From NCBI RefSeq assembly GCF_003614975.1, contig NZ_QZWI01000017.1, forward strand, positions 39,048 through 103,047: 64,000 bases of DNA, in the 5' to 3' direction. The translations under genes and the position numbers were made by a program. The notes below the pieces were generated by a model. The model did no database searches. It saw nothing but the letters and a program-made list of their open reading frames with translations, and had not been told where the DNA came from. Origin of the DNA: Rahnella bruchi. Lineage in GTDB: Bacteria; Pseudomonadota; Gammaproteobacteria; Enterobacterales; Enterobacteriaceae. Positions within the stretch are counted from its first letter, which is position 1. Every line of letters starts with the position of its first letter. Shown piece by piece: positions 19,196 to 28,361 of this stretch.

Positions 19196-21418
19196 ATGTC
19201 ATATTTTTCAGGGAATTACGCCGTCAGATGCGTTAAGGGAAACCATAAAAATAATTCAGGAAAGAAACTTTCACTTTCCGTCATCGCCCTGCTGGTTTCC
19301 TCTTCACTGCATAATGCGTATGCAGCAGAAGCCAGCGCAAAAAACACCGCGGAAGACACCGTGGTCGTGACCGGCCAGAACGACACCAGCGCGGCTGATA
19401 CCGCAGCCACTGATTACAGTGTGCCGGTGACCACCGCCGGCACCAAAATGGCGCTGACTGCGCGCGATATCCCGCAGTCCGTCAGTATTATCAGCAAACA
19501 ACGCATGCAGGATCAGCAGCTGCAATCGCTGGGTGATGTGCTGCGAAATACCACCGGTATCCAGGAAAGTGTCTCTGACCTTGACCGCCGTACCTACTAC
19601 GCGCGCGGTTTCCTGATCGACAACTATATGGTTGATGGCATCCCGACGACTTTTGATCCACGCTGGGACATCGGCGATTCCCAGTCCGACACCGCCATTT
19701 ATGATCGTATCGAAGTCGTCCGCGGCGCGACCGGCCTGATGACCGGTCCGGGTAATCCGTCGGCTTCCGTCAATCAGGTGCGTAAACACGCCGACAGCAA
19801 AGAGTTTACCGGCAACGTTTCTGCCAGTTACGGCAGCTGGAACAAACAACGCTATGTGGCGGATTTATCCACCCCGCTGAATGAATCCGGCAGCGTCCGT
19901 GGGCGTCTGGTCACCGGTTATCAGGATAAAAACAGCTACGTCGAACGCTACGGCGCGACCAAGAAATTCGTCTACGCCACTGTCGATGCAGACCTGACCG
20001 ACTCCACCCTGCTTTCTGCCGGATACGAATTCCAGCAAACCAATACCGACAGTCCGACCTGGGGCGGCATGCCGCGCTGGTATCTGGACGGCAGTAAAAC
20101 CGACTACCGACGTGGTTTTAACTCTGCGCCTGACTGGGCGTACAGCGATAAAGAAACCACTAAGCTCTTCACCACCCTCAAACAATCCTTCGATAACGGC
20201 TGGCAGGCAACCCTGAACGGCACACATACCGAATCCCACATCGATTCTAAAATGATGTATATTGACGGGACATTCGACAAAACCACCGGCGTCGGTGAAT
20301 CCGCCTATGCCGGATATCCGGTTGTCGCAGGGACCGGCTATAACACCGGCAAGCGTAAAGTCGATGGCGTCGATGCCTTTGCCAGCGGCCCGTATCAGCT
20401 GTTTGGCCGTCAGCATGAGCTGATGACCGGCGTGAGCTATTCCAGACAGCAGAATACCTATTACAGTTCGTTCGCCAATATTTCGACCGAAGAGCTGGGT
20501 AACTTCAATGATTTCAACGGACAGTTCCCGGAAACCAACTGGAGCCCGCGTTCTCTGGCCGAAGACGACACTATCCGTCAAAAATCAGCCTATGTGGCGA
20601 CGCGTCTGTCACTGGCAGATCCGCTGCATCTGATCGTTGGCGCGCGTTACACCAACTGGAACTCGCACACGCTGACCGATCAGATCGAGAAGAACAACAT
20701 CACGCCGTATGCCGGTCTGGTGTTTGACATTAACGATACCTTGTCGACTTACGCGAGCTATACCTCGGTGTTCCAGCCGCAGACTTACCGTGATATCAAC
20801 GGCGCATATCTTTCTCCGGTCATCGGTAAAAACTACGAAGCCGGGGTGAAATCTGACTGGTTTAACAGCCGCCTGACCGCTTCCGTTTCCATCTTCCGCG
20901 CGGAACTGGACAACGTCGCGCAGAGTACCGGACGTACGATACCGGGCTCGACCGACACCGCTTATGAAGGGAAGAACGGTACCGTCAGCCGTGGTGTGGA
21001 ATTTGAAGTGAACGGAGCACTGACCGATAACTGGCAGATGACGTTCGGTGGCACCCGTTACATTGCAGAAGATGAAAACGGTGATGCGGTTAACCCGCAA
21101 CTGCCGCGCACGCAGCTGAAACTGTTCTCCAGTTACCGTCTTCCGACGTTGCAGGACCTGACCGTCGGAGGTGGCGTGAACTGGCAAACCCACGTGTGGC
21201 AGGACGTCCCTGGCCCGAGCGGTAACGGCACCCGTTACGCGGAACAAGGCAGCTACGCGCTGGTCAATCTGTTCAGCCGTTATCAGGTGACGAAACAGCT
21301 GGCCGTGCAGGCCAACGTCAACAACCTGTTCGACAAGGAATACGACACCAGCGTGAATCAATATGTGGTTTACGGCGAACCGAGAAATGTGTCGGTGACG
21401 GCGAGCTATAGTTTCTGA
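19196..21418 (+). CDS. fhuE: TonB-dependent ferric coprogen/rhodotorulic acid receptor
   Basis: 740 residues from the ATG at 19196 (GGAG 7 nt upstream). Signal sequence with hydrophobic core SVIALLVSSSL ends near AYAAEA. TonB box EDTVVVTG follows, then plug domain with TARDIPQSVSIISKQRMQD, RGFLIDNYMVDGIPT and IEVVRGATGLMTGPGNPSAS. The barrel shares long stretches with E. coli FhuE (YGSWNKQRYVADL, PTWGGMPRWYLDG, LADPLHLIVGARYTNW) and ends in aromatic YSF. Known: FhuE imports ferric coprogen, rhodotorulic acid and related hydroxamates through the outer membrane, using TonB energy and the FhuBCD permease. Identity is by recalled similarity. A Fur-like site lies upstream. No siderophore synthesis gene is nearby. 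Confidence 0.92.
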   Translation: MSYFSGNYAVRCVKGNHKNNSGKKLSLSVIALLVSSSLHNAYAAEASAKNTAEDTVVVTGQNDTSAADTAATDYSVPVTTAGTKMALTARDIPQSVSIISKQRMQDQQLQSLGDVLRNTTGIQESVSDLDRRTYYARGFLIDNYMVDGIPTTFDPRWDIGDSQSDTAIYDRIEVVRGATGLMTGPGNPSASVNQVRKHADSKEFTGNVSASYGSWNKQRYVADLSTPLNESGSVRGRLVTGYQDKNSYVERYGATKKFVYATVDADLTDSTLLSAGYEFQQTNTDSPTWGGMPRWYLDGSKTDYRRGFNSAPDWAYSDKETTKLFTTLKQSFDNGWQATLNGTHTESHIDSKMMYIDGTFDKTTGVGESAYAGYPVVAGTGYNTGKRKVDGVDAFASGPYQLFGRQHELMTGVSYSRQQNTYYSSFANISTEELGNFNDFNGQFPETNWSPRSLAEDDTIRQKSAYVATRLSLADPLHLIVGARYTNWNSHTLTDQIEKNNITPYAGLVFDINDTLSTYASYTSVFQPQTYRDINGAYLSPVIGKNYEAGVKSDWFNSRLTASVSIFRAELDNVAQSTGRTIPGSTDTAYEGKNGTVSRGVEFEVNGALTDNWQMTFGGTRYIAEDENGDAVNPQLPRTQLKLFSSYRLPTLQDLTVGGGVNWQTHVWQDVPGPSGNGTRYAEQGSYALVNLFSRYQVTKQLAVQANVNNLFDKEYDTSVNQYVVYGEPRNVSVTASYSF

Positions 21419-21438
21419 TTTGCTGAGGCCGCAGCAAA
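21419..21438. terminator. stem-loop after fhuE
   Basis: TTTGCTG (21419-21425), loop AGGCCG, CAGCAAA (21432-21438) begins immediately after the fhuE stop. There is no long T-run, so termination efficiency is uncertain. Confidence 0.35.
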
Positions 21439-21468
21439 AATTCAAAAGCAGAATGTTGTTTCTTTGCT

Positions 21469-21490
21469 CCTCCCCCTGCGAAGGGGGAGG
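21469..21490. repeat. GC-rich intergenic palindrome, copy 2
   Basis: CCTCCCCC (21469-21476), loop TGCGAA, GGGGGAGG (21483-21490): a perfect 8-bp G/C-rich stem in the fhuE-dipeptidase spacer. Best preserved of three related copies in the window. Confidence 0.55.
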
Positions 21491-21652
21491 GACCTGACTG
21501 AGATTTGCCTGACCAGCAGACAAAAGGTCAAAGCCGTATTTTTCTTGCACTTCCACATGAAAACAAGTCAGTCAAATTAGATAACATCCACCAAACAAAC
21601 CATTACATATTCCGCATACATTTTCGTGCTTTTATAAAGTACCATTAACATC

Positions 21653-22690
21653 ATGAACACCATCCCCAATCCCCCTGTCTTTGACGGTCATAACGACCTG
21701 TTACTTCGCCTGTGGCTGCACGACGCAGCAGATCCTGCTGCTCTGTTCCTTGATGGCGCGCTGGACGGACATCTTGATCTCCGGCGTTGTCGGCTGGGCG
21801 GCTTCGCTGGCGGCTTATTTGCGGTTTTCGTACCACCCGCTTCGTATATGCCGCAACTCAGGCCAAACTCACCGGCTGAACCGCATGACGCTTTAGCTAT
21901 CACACAGGCGCAGATTTCACTGCTTGAACGCATTGAAATGCAGTCCGCCGGACGGACCAAAATATGCCGTACGGTCGCCGAAATTGAGCATTGTATTGCT
22001 CACGGTGTGCTGGCGATGGTGATGCATATTGAGGGGGCTGAAGCGCTGGGCGATGACTTTTCGCGGCTGGAGCTCTGGTATGAAAAAGGGCTGCGCAGCA
22101 TCGGACCGCTGTGGAATTTACCGAATCAGTTTGGTACCGGCGTGAAAGGCGATTTTCCGGGCTCACCTGATACCGGTGACGGCCTGACGCCCGCCGGGCT
22201 TGGGTTACTGCGTGAATGCAACCGCAGAAAGATTCTGTTCGATGTCTCGCACATGAACGAAAAAGCTTTCTGGCAGACGGCGAAATTCAGCGATGCGCCG
22301 CTGGTCGCCACGCATTCCAATGTCCATGCGTTATGCCCGCAGCCGCGCAACCTGACCGATAAGCAGCTGGCGGCGATCGCCGAGAGCGATGGCTTTGTCG
22401 GCGTGAATTTCGGCACAGCTTTTTTACGTACTGATGGAAAACGAAACGGCGATACGCCAGTCACCGAAATTGTTAAACATCTTGATAACCTTCTTGGTAA
22501 ACTGGGCGAAGAAAATGTCGGTTTTGGTTCGGATTTCGACGGCATCAATGTGCCGGATGCCCTCGGCGATGTCGCCGGACTGCCCGTTCTGTTGCAGGCC
22601 ATGTCTGATGCTGGATACGGCAAGACGCTGATCGAAAAAATCGCCTATCGCAACTGGCTGAAAGTATTAAAGCAAACGTGGGGTGAATAG
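21653..22690 (+). CDS. M19-family (renal dipeptidase-like) peptidase
   Basis: 345 residues. The metal motif near the start is FDGHNDLLLR (His-x-Asp), with further blocks MVMHIEGAEAL (metal Glu), LRSIGPLWNLPNQFG, DVSHMNEKAFW, VATHSNVHALCPQPRNLTDKQL and VGFGSDFDGI, all family signatures of membrane dipeptidase M19. It lacks a clear signal peptide, so it is probably cytoplasmic. It ends 170 bp upstream of pqqA in the same direction. Known: M19 dipeptidase genes are often found next to pqq genes in other proteobacteria, and a peptide-processing role in PQQ biogenesis has been proposed. Here that is inference from position. The Shine-Dalgarno region is weak. Confidence 0.85.
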   Translation: MNTIPNPPVFDGHNDLLLRLWLHDAADPAALFLDGALDGHLDLRRCRLGGFAGGLFAVFVPPASYMPQLRPNSPAEPHDALAITQAQISLLERIEMQSAGRTKICRTVAEIEHCIAHGVLAMVMHIEGAEALGDDFSRLELWYEKGLRSIGPLWNLPNQFGTGVKGDFPGSPDTGDGLTPAGLGLLRECNRRKILFDVSHMNEKAFWQTAKFSDAPLVATHSNVHALCPQPRNLTDKQLAAIAESDGFVGVNFGTAFLRTDGKRNGDTPVTEIVKHLDNLLGKLGEENVGFGSDFDGINVPDALGDVAGLPVLLQAMSDAGYGKTLIEKIAYRNWLKVLKQTWGE

Positions 22691-22784
22691 CTTTTCATCC
22701 GGCATTTTGCACTAATCCCTGTGGCTTACAGGGCAATATCGGTTTGTGCTCATCGCAACATTTTCTTAGCCAAACCAGCGATAT

Positions 22785-22816
22785 TTGACAATAAGCCGAT
22801 CACCTGCCGCAATTAA
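22785..22816 (+). promoter_or_regulatory. candidate pqqA promoter
   Basis: A perfect TTGACA (22785-22790) stands upstream of pqqA, but the -10 candidate (AATTAA, 22811-22816) is poor and 20 bp away. It overlaps the leader stem-loop. Position fits a pqqA promoter; the match is only partial. Confidence 0.3.
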
Positions 22817-22824
22817 AGCGGCAG
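22804..22824 (+). promoter_or_regulatory. pqqA leader stem-loop
   Basis: CTGCCGC (22804-22810), loop AATTAAA, GCGGCAG (22818-22824): perfect 7-bp stem ending 36 bp before the pqqA ATG. It may stabilise the leader or end transcription from the dipeptidase gene. A second small hairpin (CCCTGT/ACAGGG, 22717-22733) lies upstream. Confidence 0.4.
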
Positions 22825-22860
22825 TGAACTTAAAACTGTAATCACCAAGAGGACGTTATC

Positions 22861-22932
22861 ATGTGGACTAAACCTTCTTTCGAAGACCTGCGTTTAGGCT
22901 TAGAAGTGACTCTGTATATTTCTAACCGCTAA
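22861..22932 (+). CDS. pqqA: PqqA, ribosomal precursor peptide of pyrroloquinoline quinone
   Basis: A 23-residue peptide preceded by AGAGGACG 6 nt before the ATG. It begins [13 protein letters not shown] and contains the cross-linked pair Glu15 and Tyr19 in the motif E-V-T-L-Y, as in all PqqA peptides. Known: PqqE joins these two side chains on the peptide held by PqqD, and after proteolysis the dipeptide becomes PQQ. It is the first gene of pqqABCDEF. A stem-loop immediately downstream separates it from pqqB. Confidence 0.97.
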   Translation: MWTKPSFEDLRLGLEVTLYISNR

Positions 22933-22938
22933 GCCCTT

Positions 22939-22962
22939 ATGCCCACGGCTCGCTGTGGGCAT
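22939..22962 (+). terminator. pqqA-pqqB intercistronic stem-loop (attenuator candidate)
   Basis: ATGCCCAC (22939-22946), loop GGCTCGCT, GTGGGCAT (22955-22962): perfect 8-bp stem 6 nt after the pqqA stop, followed by a pyrimidine-rich CTTTCCTTCCCTTTCCCC-like stretch. Probably partial terminator and mRNA stabiliser, giving more pqqA message than pqqBCDEF message. Confidence 0.65.
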
Positions 22963-22990
22963 CTTTCCTTCCCTTTCCCCTGGTTCTCAC

Positions 22991-23902
22991 ATGCAGATTA
23001 TCGTACTTGGTTCCGCGGCAGGCGGCGGCTTCCCGCAGTGGAACTGCAATTGCCCCAATTGTCAGGGCGTGCGCAATGGCTCCATGAAAACCTCCGCGCG
23101 CACGCAATCTTCCATTGCTGTCAGCGACAACGGCACCGACTGGGTGCTGTGTAACGCCTCGCCGGACATTTGCCACCAGATTGCCGTCACGCCGGAACTG
23201 ATTAAACACGACGTTTTACGCGGCACTGCGATTGGCTCCATCATCCTGACCGACAGCCAGATTGACCACTGCACCGGCCTGCTGAATTTACGCGAAGGCT
23301 GCCCGCATCAGGTTTGGTGTACGCCGGAAGTGCATGAAGACCTCACCACTGGTTTCCCGATTTTCACCATGCTTTCACACTGGAATGGCGGCCTGCAACA
23401 CCACGCTATCGAGCCGGAGAACAGCTTCTCCGTCGCCGTATGCCCGGATCTGAAATTCACCGCTATTCCGCTGCTGAGCAATGCCCCGCCGTATTCGAAA
23501 TATCGCGGCAAGCCGCTGCCCGGCCACAATATTGCGCTGTTTATCGAAGACACGAAAACCGGCACCTCGCTGCTGTACGCGCCGGGTCTGGGCGAGCCGG
23601 ATGACGAGCTGCTGAAGTGGCTCAACAAGGCCGACTGCCTGCTGATTGACGGCACGCTGTGGCAGGACAATGAGCTGGCGACCACCGGCGTCGGCCGTAA
23701 TACCGGTAAAGACATGGGGCATCTGGCCCTTGCCGAAGAACAGGGGCTGATTGCCCTGCTCTCGTCACTTCCGGCAGAACGCAAAATTCTCATCCATATT
23801 AATAATACCAACCCGATCCTTAATGAATCCTCTGCCGAACGGCAGGCGCTGACGCAGCAAAACATTGAAGTCAGCCGGGACGGGATGCGCATCAAACTGT
23901 AG
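22991..23902 (+). CDS. pqqB: PqqB, metallo-beta-lactamase-fold PQQ biosynthesis protein
   Basis: 303 residues, the usual PqqB length, from the ATG at 22991 where the family N-terminus [19 protein letters not shown] begins. The Cys-rich start ([10 protein letters not shown]) and [19 protein letters not shown] (altered His motif of the metallo-beta-lactamase fold) are diagnostic. Near the end, [14 protein letters not shown]. Known: PqqB is an iron-dependent hydroxylase acting on the Glu-Tyr-derived dipeptide. No recognisable Shine-Dalgarno precedes the ATG; initiation is perhaps weak by design. It is 58 nt after pqqA and 12 nt before pqqC. Confidence 0.96.
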   Translation: MQIIVLGSAAGGGFPQWNCNCPNCQGVRNGSMKTSARTQSSIAVSDNGTDWVLCNASPDICHQIAVTPELIKHDVLRGTAIGSIILTDSQIDHCTGLLNLREGCPHQVWCTPEVHEDLTTGFPIFTMLSHWNGGLQHHAIEPENSFSVAVCPDLKFTAIPLLSNAPPYSKYRGKPLPGHNIALFIEDTKTGTSLLYAPGLGEPDDELLKWLNKADCLLIDGTLWQDNELATTGVGRNTGKDMGHLALAEEQGLIALLSSLPAERKILIHINNTNPILNESSAERQALTQQNIEVSRDGMRIKL

Positions 23903-23914
23903 GTAAACACGATT

Positions 23915-24682
23915 ATGACAACTTCTTCACAACCAGCGTCACCGATGACGCCGCAGGAATTTGAACAGGCGCTGCGTGCAAAAGGCGCGTTTTATCACAT
24001 CCATCATCCCTACCATATTGCGATGCATAATGGTCAGGCGACACGCGAGCAAATTCAGGGCTGGGTGGCGAACCGCTTCTATTATCAGACCAGCATTCCG
24101 TTGAAAGACGCGGCGATCATGGCCAACTGTCCGGACTCACAGACCCGCCGCAAATGGGTGCAGCGTATTCTCGATCACGACGGGTATGACGGCAGTGACG
24201 GCGGTATCGAAGCGTGGCTGCGTCTGGGTGAAGCGGTCGGTTTAGACCGCGACGTGCTGCTTTCAGAAGAAATGGTTTTGCCGGGTGTGCGTTTCGCCGT
24301 CGATGCCTACGTCAACTTTGCCCGCCGCGCAGTCTGGCAGGAAGCCGCTTGCAGCTCGCTGACTGAACTGTTCGCTCCGCAAATCCATCTGGCACGTCTT
24401 GATACCTGGCCACAGCATTACAAATGGATTGAGGAAGAAGGTTACGGCTATTTCCGCGGACGTCTGAGTCAGGCGAACCGCGATGTTGAGCACGGTTTAC
24501 AGCTGGCGCTGGAATACTGCGATACCGTCGAAAAACAACAGCGCATGCTGGAAATCCTGCAATTCAAACTCGACATTCTGTGGAGCATGCTCGACTCCAT
24601 GACCATGGCTTACGAACTGAACCGCCCGCCCTATCACAGCGTGACGCAACAGGCGGTCTGGCACAAAGGACGACTTCTGTGA
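23915..24682 (+). CDS. pqqC: PqqC, pyrroloquinoline-quinone synthase
   Basis: 255 residues. All-helical oxidase with family blocks [49 protein letters not shown] and [21 protein letters not shown] segment and [17 protein letters not shown]. Known: PqqC performs the last, cofactorless eight-electron ring-closing oxidation to PQQ, using oxygen. It ends CTG TGA, and pqqD starts at the GTG within that sequence, so the two are translationally coupled. Confidence 0.97.
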   Translation: MTTSSQPASPMTPQEFEQALRAKGAFYHIHHPYHIAMHNGQATREQIQGWVANRFYYQTSIPLKDAAIMANCPDSQTRRKWVQRILDHDGYDGSDGGIEAWLRLGEAVGLDRDVLLSEEMVLPGVRFAVDAYVNFARRAVWQEAACSSLTELFAPQIHLARLDTWPQHYKWIEEEGYGYFRGRLSQANRDVEHGLQLALEYCDTVEKQQRMLEILQFKLDILWSMLDSMTMAYELNRPPYHSVTQQAVWHKGRLL

Positions 24683-24966
24683 TCACTATTACCGAGCACT
24701 ACACGCCGATGTTCCGCCGTGGCTACCGCATGCAGTTTGAAAAAACGCAGGAATGCCACGTGATTCTGTATCCGGAAGGGATGGCGAAACTTAACGACAG
24801 CGCGACGTTTATTTTGCAGCTGGTCGACGGTGAGCGGACGATTGCCAATATCATTGATGAGCTGAATACACGCTTTCCTGAAGCCGGTGGCGTAAACGAC
24901 GACGTCAAAGATTTCTTCTCTCAGGCCCATGCACAAAAGTGGATTACCTTTCGTGAACCTGCTTAA
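24679..24966 (+). CDS. pqqD: PqqD, peptide chaperone for PqqE
   Basis: 95 residues from a GTG at 24679 that overlaps the pqqC TGA (GTGA). This start gives the normal PqqD N-terminus ([20 protein letters not shown]), whereas an upstream in-frame ATG inside pqqC would add 33 unrelated residues. Blocks [21 protein letters not shown] and [14 protein letters not shown] are typical of the winged-helix RRE (RiPP recognition) fold. It binds the PqqA peptide and delivers it to the radical-SAM enzyme PqqE. It overlaps pqqE by 14 nt. Confidence 0.95.
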   Translation: MITITEHYTPMFRRGYRMQFEKTQECHVILYPEGMAKLNDSATFILQLVDGERTIANIIDELNTRFPEAGGVNDDVKDFFSQAHAQKWITFREPA

Positions 24967-26086
24967 ACCTGCGGTTAAGCCGCCGTTATGGCTGCTGGCC
25001 GAACTGACCTATCGCTGCCCGCTGCAATGCCCGTATTGTTCGAACCCGCTTGATTTCGCAAAACAGGAAAAAGAGCTGACCACCGCGCAGTGGATCAAAG
25101 TGTTCGAAGAAGCGCGGGAAATGGGTGCGGTGCAGATTGGTTTCTCCGGCGGCGAACCGCTGGTGCGTAAAGATTTGCCGGAGCTTATCCGCGCGGCCCG
25201 TGATCTGGGTTTTTACACCAACCTGATCACGTCCGGGATCGGGCTGACTGAGAAGAAAATCGATGCGTTTGCACAAGCCGGTCTGGATCATATTCAGATC
25301 AGTTTTCAGGCCAGCGATGAAGAACTGAATGCCGCGCTGGCGGGCAATGCCAAAGCGTTCCAGCAAAAACTGGCAATGGCCAAAGCGGTGAAAGCACACG
25401 GTTATCCGATGGTGCTGAACTTTGTGCTGCATCGCCATAACATCGATCAGATCGACAAAATTATCGACCTGAGCATTGAGCTTGAAGCCGATGACGTCGA
25501 ACTGGCGACCTGTCAGTTTTACGGCTGGGCACAGCTCAATCGCGAAGGTTTGCTGCCGACCCGTGAGCAGATCGCGCGCGCCGAGGATGTAGTACATCAG
25601 TACCGCGAAAAAATGGCCGGAACCGGTAATCTCGCCAATCTGCTGTTTGTGACGCCGGATTATTACGAAGAGCGTCCGAAAGGCTGCATGGGTGGCTGGG
25701 GCGCGATTTTCTTAAGCGTCACGCCGGAAGGTATGGCGTTGCCATGCCACAGCGCGCGCCAGCTGCCGGTAGAATTCCCGTCGGTGCTGGAAAATACCTT
25801 GCAGGAAATCTGGTACGACTCCTTCGGCTTTAATAAATACCGGGGCTTTGACTGGATGCCGGAACCTTGTCGTTCCTGCTCTGAAAAAGAGAAAGACTTC
25901 GGCGGCTGCCGCTGCCAGGCCTTTATGCTGACCGGCAATGCCGATAACGCCGATCCGGTGTGTTCCAAATCTGAACATCACGGCATGATCCTGACCGCAC
26001 GCGAGCAGGCGAACTGCACCAACATTCAGATCAATCAGCTCCAGTTCCGCAACCGCGCGAACTCTCAGCTGATTTTCAAAGGCTGA
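24953..26086 (+). CDS. pqqE: PqqE, radical SAM PqqA cross-linking enzyme
   Basis: 377 residues from the GTG at 24953. This start gives [15 protein letters not shown], which lines up with other PqqE N-termini; an ATG at 24929 would add eight residues and a longer overlap with pqqD. The radical-SAM cluster is [11 protein letters not shown] (C-x3-C-x2-C), followed by [13 protein letters not shown]. The C-terminal SPASM region has [23 protein letters not shown] and [19 protein letters not shown], binding auxiliary iron-sulphur clusters. Known: it forms the C-C bond between Glu and Tyr of PqqA. The C-terminus ends 7 nt before pqqF. Confidence 0.96.
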   Translation: MNLLKPAVKPPLWLLAELTYRCPLQCPYCSNPLDFAKQEKELTTAQWIKVFEEAREMGAVQIGFSGGEPLVRKDLPELIRAARDLGFYTNLITSGIGLTEKKIDAFAQAGLDHIQISFQASDEELNAALAGNAKAFQQKLAMAKAVKAHGYPMVLNFVLHRHNIDQIDKIIDLSIELEADDVELATCQFYGWAQLNREGLLPTREQIARAEDVVHQYREKMAGTGNLANLLFVTPDYYEERPKGCMGGWGAIFLSVTPEGMALPCHSARQLPVEFPSVLENTLQEIWYDSFGFNKYRGFDWMPEPCRSCSEKEKDFGGCRCQAFMLTGNADNADPVCSKSEHHGMILTAREQANCTNIQINQLQFRNRANSQLIFKG

Positions 26087-26093
26087 AACGCTG

Positions 26094-28277
26094 ATGCTGA
26101 CTGACGTGCAGTCACTGACGCTGGCGAATGGCCTGCGGGTTAACATCTTGCATGACCCGCAGGCTGCTCGTGCGGCGGCGCTTATTCATCTTCGTGCCGG
26201 AAGTCATCACGAACCGCCGGAATTCCCCGGTCTGGCGCATCTGTTCGAACACGTTGTGTTTGCCGGAAGCCGTCAGTTTCAGGGTGACGATCGGCTGATG
26301 ATGTGGGCGCAGGCCGAGGGTGCAAAACTCAATGCCACCACGCACGCCACATCGACCGCCTGGTTTTTCGACATGACACCGGCAAAATTCGAAGCCGGTC
26401 TGGCACGTCTGGTGGATATGCTGGCGCAACCTTTGCTGACAGAGGATTCGGTCAGGCAGGAAGTGGCGGTGATTGACGCCGAATACAACATGCTGACCGG
26501 CCACGCAGATTCGCTTTGTGATGCGGCGCTAAGTCTGGCGTTCAGTGCACCCTCGCGGCTGCACGATTTTCACGTCGGTAGCCGTACCTCTTTCGGCGAA
26601 GATATTCCGGCGCTACAACAGGCGCTGACGCACTATCATCAGCAATTATTTACCACAAACCATCTCTCGCTGTGGTTGCAGGGACCGCAAGCTGCCGCCG
26701 AACTGACCGCACTGGCGGAGTGTTATGGTAATGCGTTTGCAGACGACCATGGTTTTCAGCCTGCGCCTACTCAGCCACTCAGTCTCCTGCACCAACGCCA
26801 TCTGCAACTGCGTCTGGAAGGTTCGCCACGGCTGCGTTTTTCGTTCCCGGTTACGCCTTCCTCCGCCCTGACACTATTGCGCCAGTTACTGACGGACGAA
26901 GCGCCGGGCAGTTTACTGGATCAGTTGCGGACGCAGGCGCTGGCCGACAGTGTACGGGTTTCTCTGCCGTATATATCCGCCAGTGACGTTATTCTCAGCA
27001 TTGAATTTCTCGCCTGTGATGCGACGGATGCAGTTCGCGGCCGCATCGAAACACTTTTTAGCCACTGGCTGCAACAGATCCGGGATTTAACCGCGGGACA
27101 TTTGCAGCATTATGCCCGACTCGCACAGCGGGATTTCTGCCGGTTAACGCCGCTGGATCAGCTCCGCACTCGAACGCTGGATTTTCCCCCTGCCTCGCAA
27201 AACGGCTGGCCAGCTTTACTCACTGAGTTACAACCACATAACATGACACGGCTGTGGATTGCGCCGGATGTTCAGGGGGAAAATGTATCCGCAAAGGGTT
27301 TCAGCCTGCCGGTCAGTTACGCTGCGTGGCAGACAATAAGTGACAATGTCACTGAATCATCTTTTAATTTTTACCTCCCGTCCGCTAACACCGTGCTAAA
27401 AACGGATGAAAGCATCCAGACAACTGGAGCATCACTGACTGCGCATCAGGCCTGTATCGCCCGCGCCAGCCTGCGCGCCCTTTGTTCGCAATCTGCACAT
27501 GAAGGCAATTCGCTGGTGTTTACCTATGTGCAGGGAATCGGATTGTTGCAGCTCAGCGGGCCGCTGGAATGGGTAAGGCGCACGCTGGCTGCTGCGACGG
27601 AGTTATTGCGTGCCCCGCCGCAGACCGCACTGGCTCAGGGTGAACGGCTTTTTGCACAAGAACAACGCCAGCTGGCATCAGATATTGCTGTCCGCACGTT
27701 GCTGGCAAAACTGCCCGAAGTGATCAACGAATCATCCGCGAAAGTACGTGAGTTCGCGACGGCCGGTGAAGACGCCGCGGTGCTGGTGTTCTGCCCGCTG
27801 GCGGAAAACACGGCGGAATGTCTGGCTGCAACGCAAATTCTGGCGTCTTTCCTCGAGCCAAAATTCTTCCAGCAATTTCGCTTCGAAAAGAACATCGGCT
27901 ACGTGGTGAGCTGTCGTTTCCATCACACCGCACGCCATTCAGGCATTTTGTTTGCATTGCAGTCGCCGTTGTATAACGCAGAAGATTTGCTGACGTTTGT
28001 TGATGAGTTTATCGCACAAATTCCGGCATTCATCGATGGCATCACTGCGCAGGCACTGGAAGAAAAACGGTGCGCACTGCGGGAGTCGCTGAACGTGAAG
28101 CCTGCGGACAAGCTGGAAGCGGCGAGGCAAAGATGGCTGGACGAGTTTGCATTTACACCGCCCATTGATGAGGCAGCAATTGGCACGGTTACAGGGAAGT
28201 CGCTGATGGATTTTGCCGAGGCCATGAGTGGCTCAGGATCCCAGGCTGGCTGTCGTTTCATCCTTAAAACGCTCTAA
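26094..28277 (+). CDS. pqqF: PqqF, M16-family zinc metalloprotease
   Basis: 727 residues. The inverted zinc motif HLFEH is at about 49-53, with the distal glutamate in the following AEYNMLTGHAD region, typical of insulinase-type M16 peptidases. The C-terminal half has the M16 sequence FRFEKNIGYVVSCRFHHTARHSG, the substrate-clamp part. Length is near the 760 residues of Klebsiella PqqF. Known: PqqF (alone or with PqqG in other bacteria) cuts the cross-linked PqqA peptide to release the Glu-Tyr core. It is the last gene of the pqq operon; the stop is followed by a short GC-rich palindrome at 28290-28307. Confidence 0.93.
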   Translation: MLTDVQSLTLANGLRVNILHDPQAARAAALIHLRAGSHHEPPEFPGLAHLFEHVVFAGSRQFQGDDRLMMWAQAEGAKLNATTHATSTAWFFDMTPAKFEAGLARLVDMLAQPLLTEDSVRQEVAVIDAEYNMLTGHADSLCDAALSLAFSAPSRLHDFHVGSRTSFGEDIPALQQALTHYHQQLFTTNHLSLWLQGPQAAAELTALAECYGNAFADDHGFQPAPTQPLSLLHQRHLQLRLEGSPRLRFSFPVTPSSALTLLRQLLTDEAPGSLLDQLRTQALADSVRVSLPYISASDVILSIEFLACDATDAVRGRIETLFSHWLQQIRDLTAGHLQHYARLAQRDFCRLTPLDQLRTRTLDFPPASQNGWPALLTELQPHNMTRLWIAPDVQGENVSAKGFSLPVSYAAWQTISDNVTESSFNFYLPSANTVLKTDESIQTTGASLTAHQACIARASLRALCSQSAHEGNSLVFTYVQGIGLLQLSGPLEWVRRTLAAATELLRAPPQTALAQGERLFAQEQRQLASDIAVRTLLAKLPEVINESSAKVREFATAGEDAAVLVFCPLAENTAECLAATQILASFLEPKFFQQFRFEKNIGYVVSCRFHHTARHSGILFALQSPLYNAEDLLTFVDEFIAQIPAFIDGITAQALEEKRCALRESLNVKPADKLEAARQRWLDEFAFTPPIDEAAIGTVTGKSLMDFAEAMSGSGSQAGCRFILKTL

Positions 28278-28289
28278 CCGGACAGTAAA

Positions 28290-28307
28290 CTCCCCGGTGA
28301 AGGGGAG
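28290..28307. repeat. GC-rich intergenic palindrome, copy 3 (end of pqq operon)
   Basis: CTCCCC (28290-28295), loop GGTGAA, GGGGAG (28302-28307). It may stabilise or terminate the pqqF message; no T-run follows. Related in sequence to the copies at 18952 and 21469. Confidence 0.4.
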
Positions 28308-28361
28308 ATTTGAGTGCTCTCTTCGTCTACACTATCCACGAAGATGAAGTTAAGGAAAACC

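Noticed and set aside
20609..21556. 315-codon minus-strand open frame
   Set aside because: Antisense to the 3' half of fhuE, His/Arg/Val-rich, no start signal and no domain; a coding shadow.
24929..24952. ATG at 24929 as the pqqE start
   Set aside because: It would add eight residues not found at PqqE N-termini; the GTG at 24953 gives the family start.
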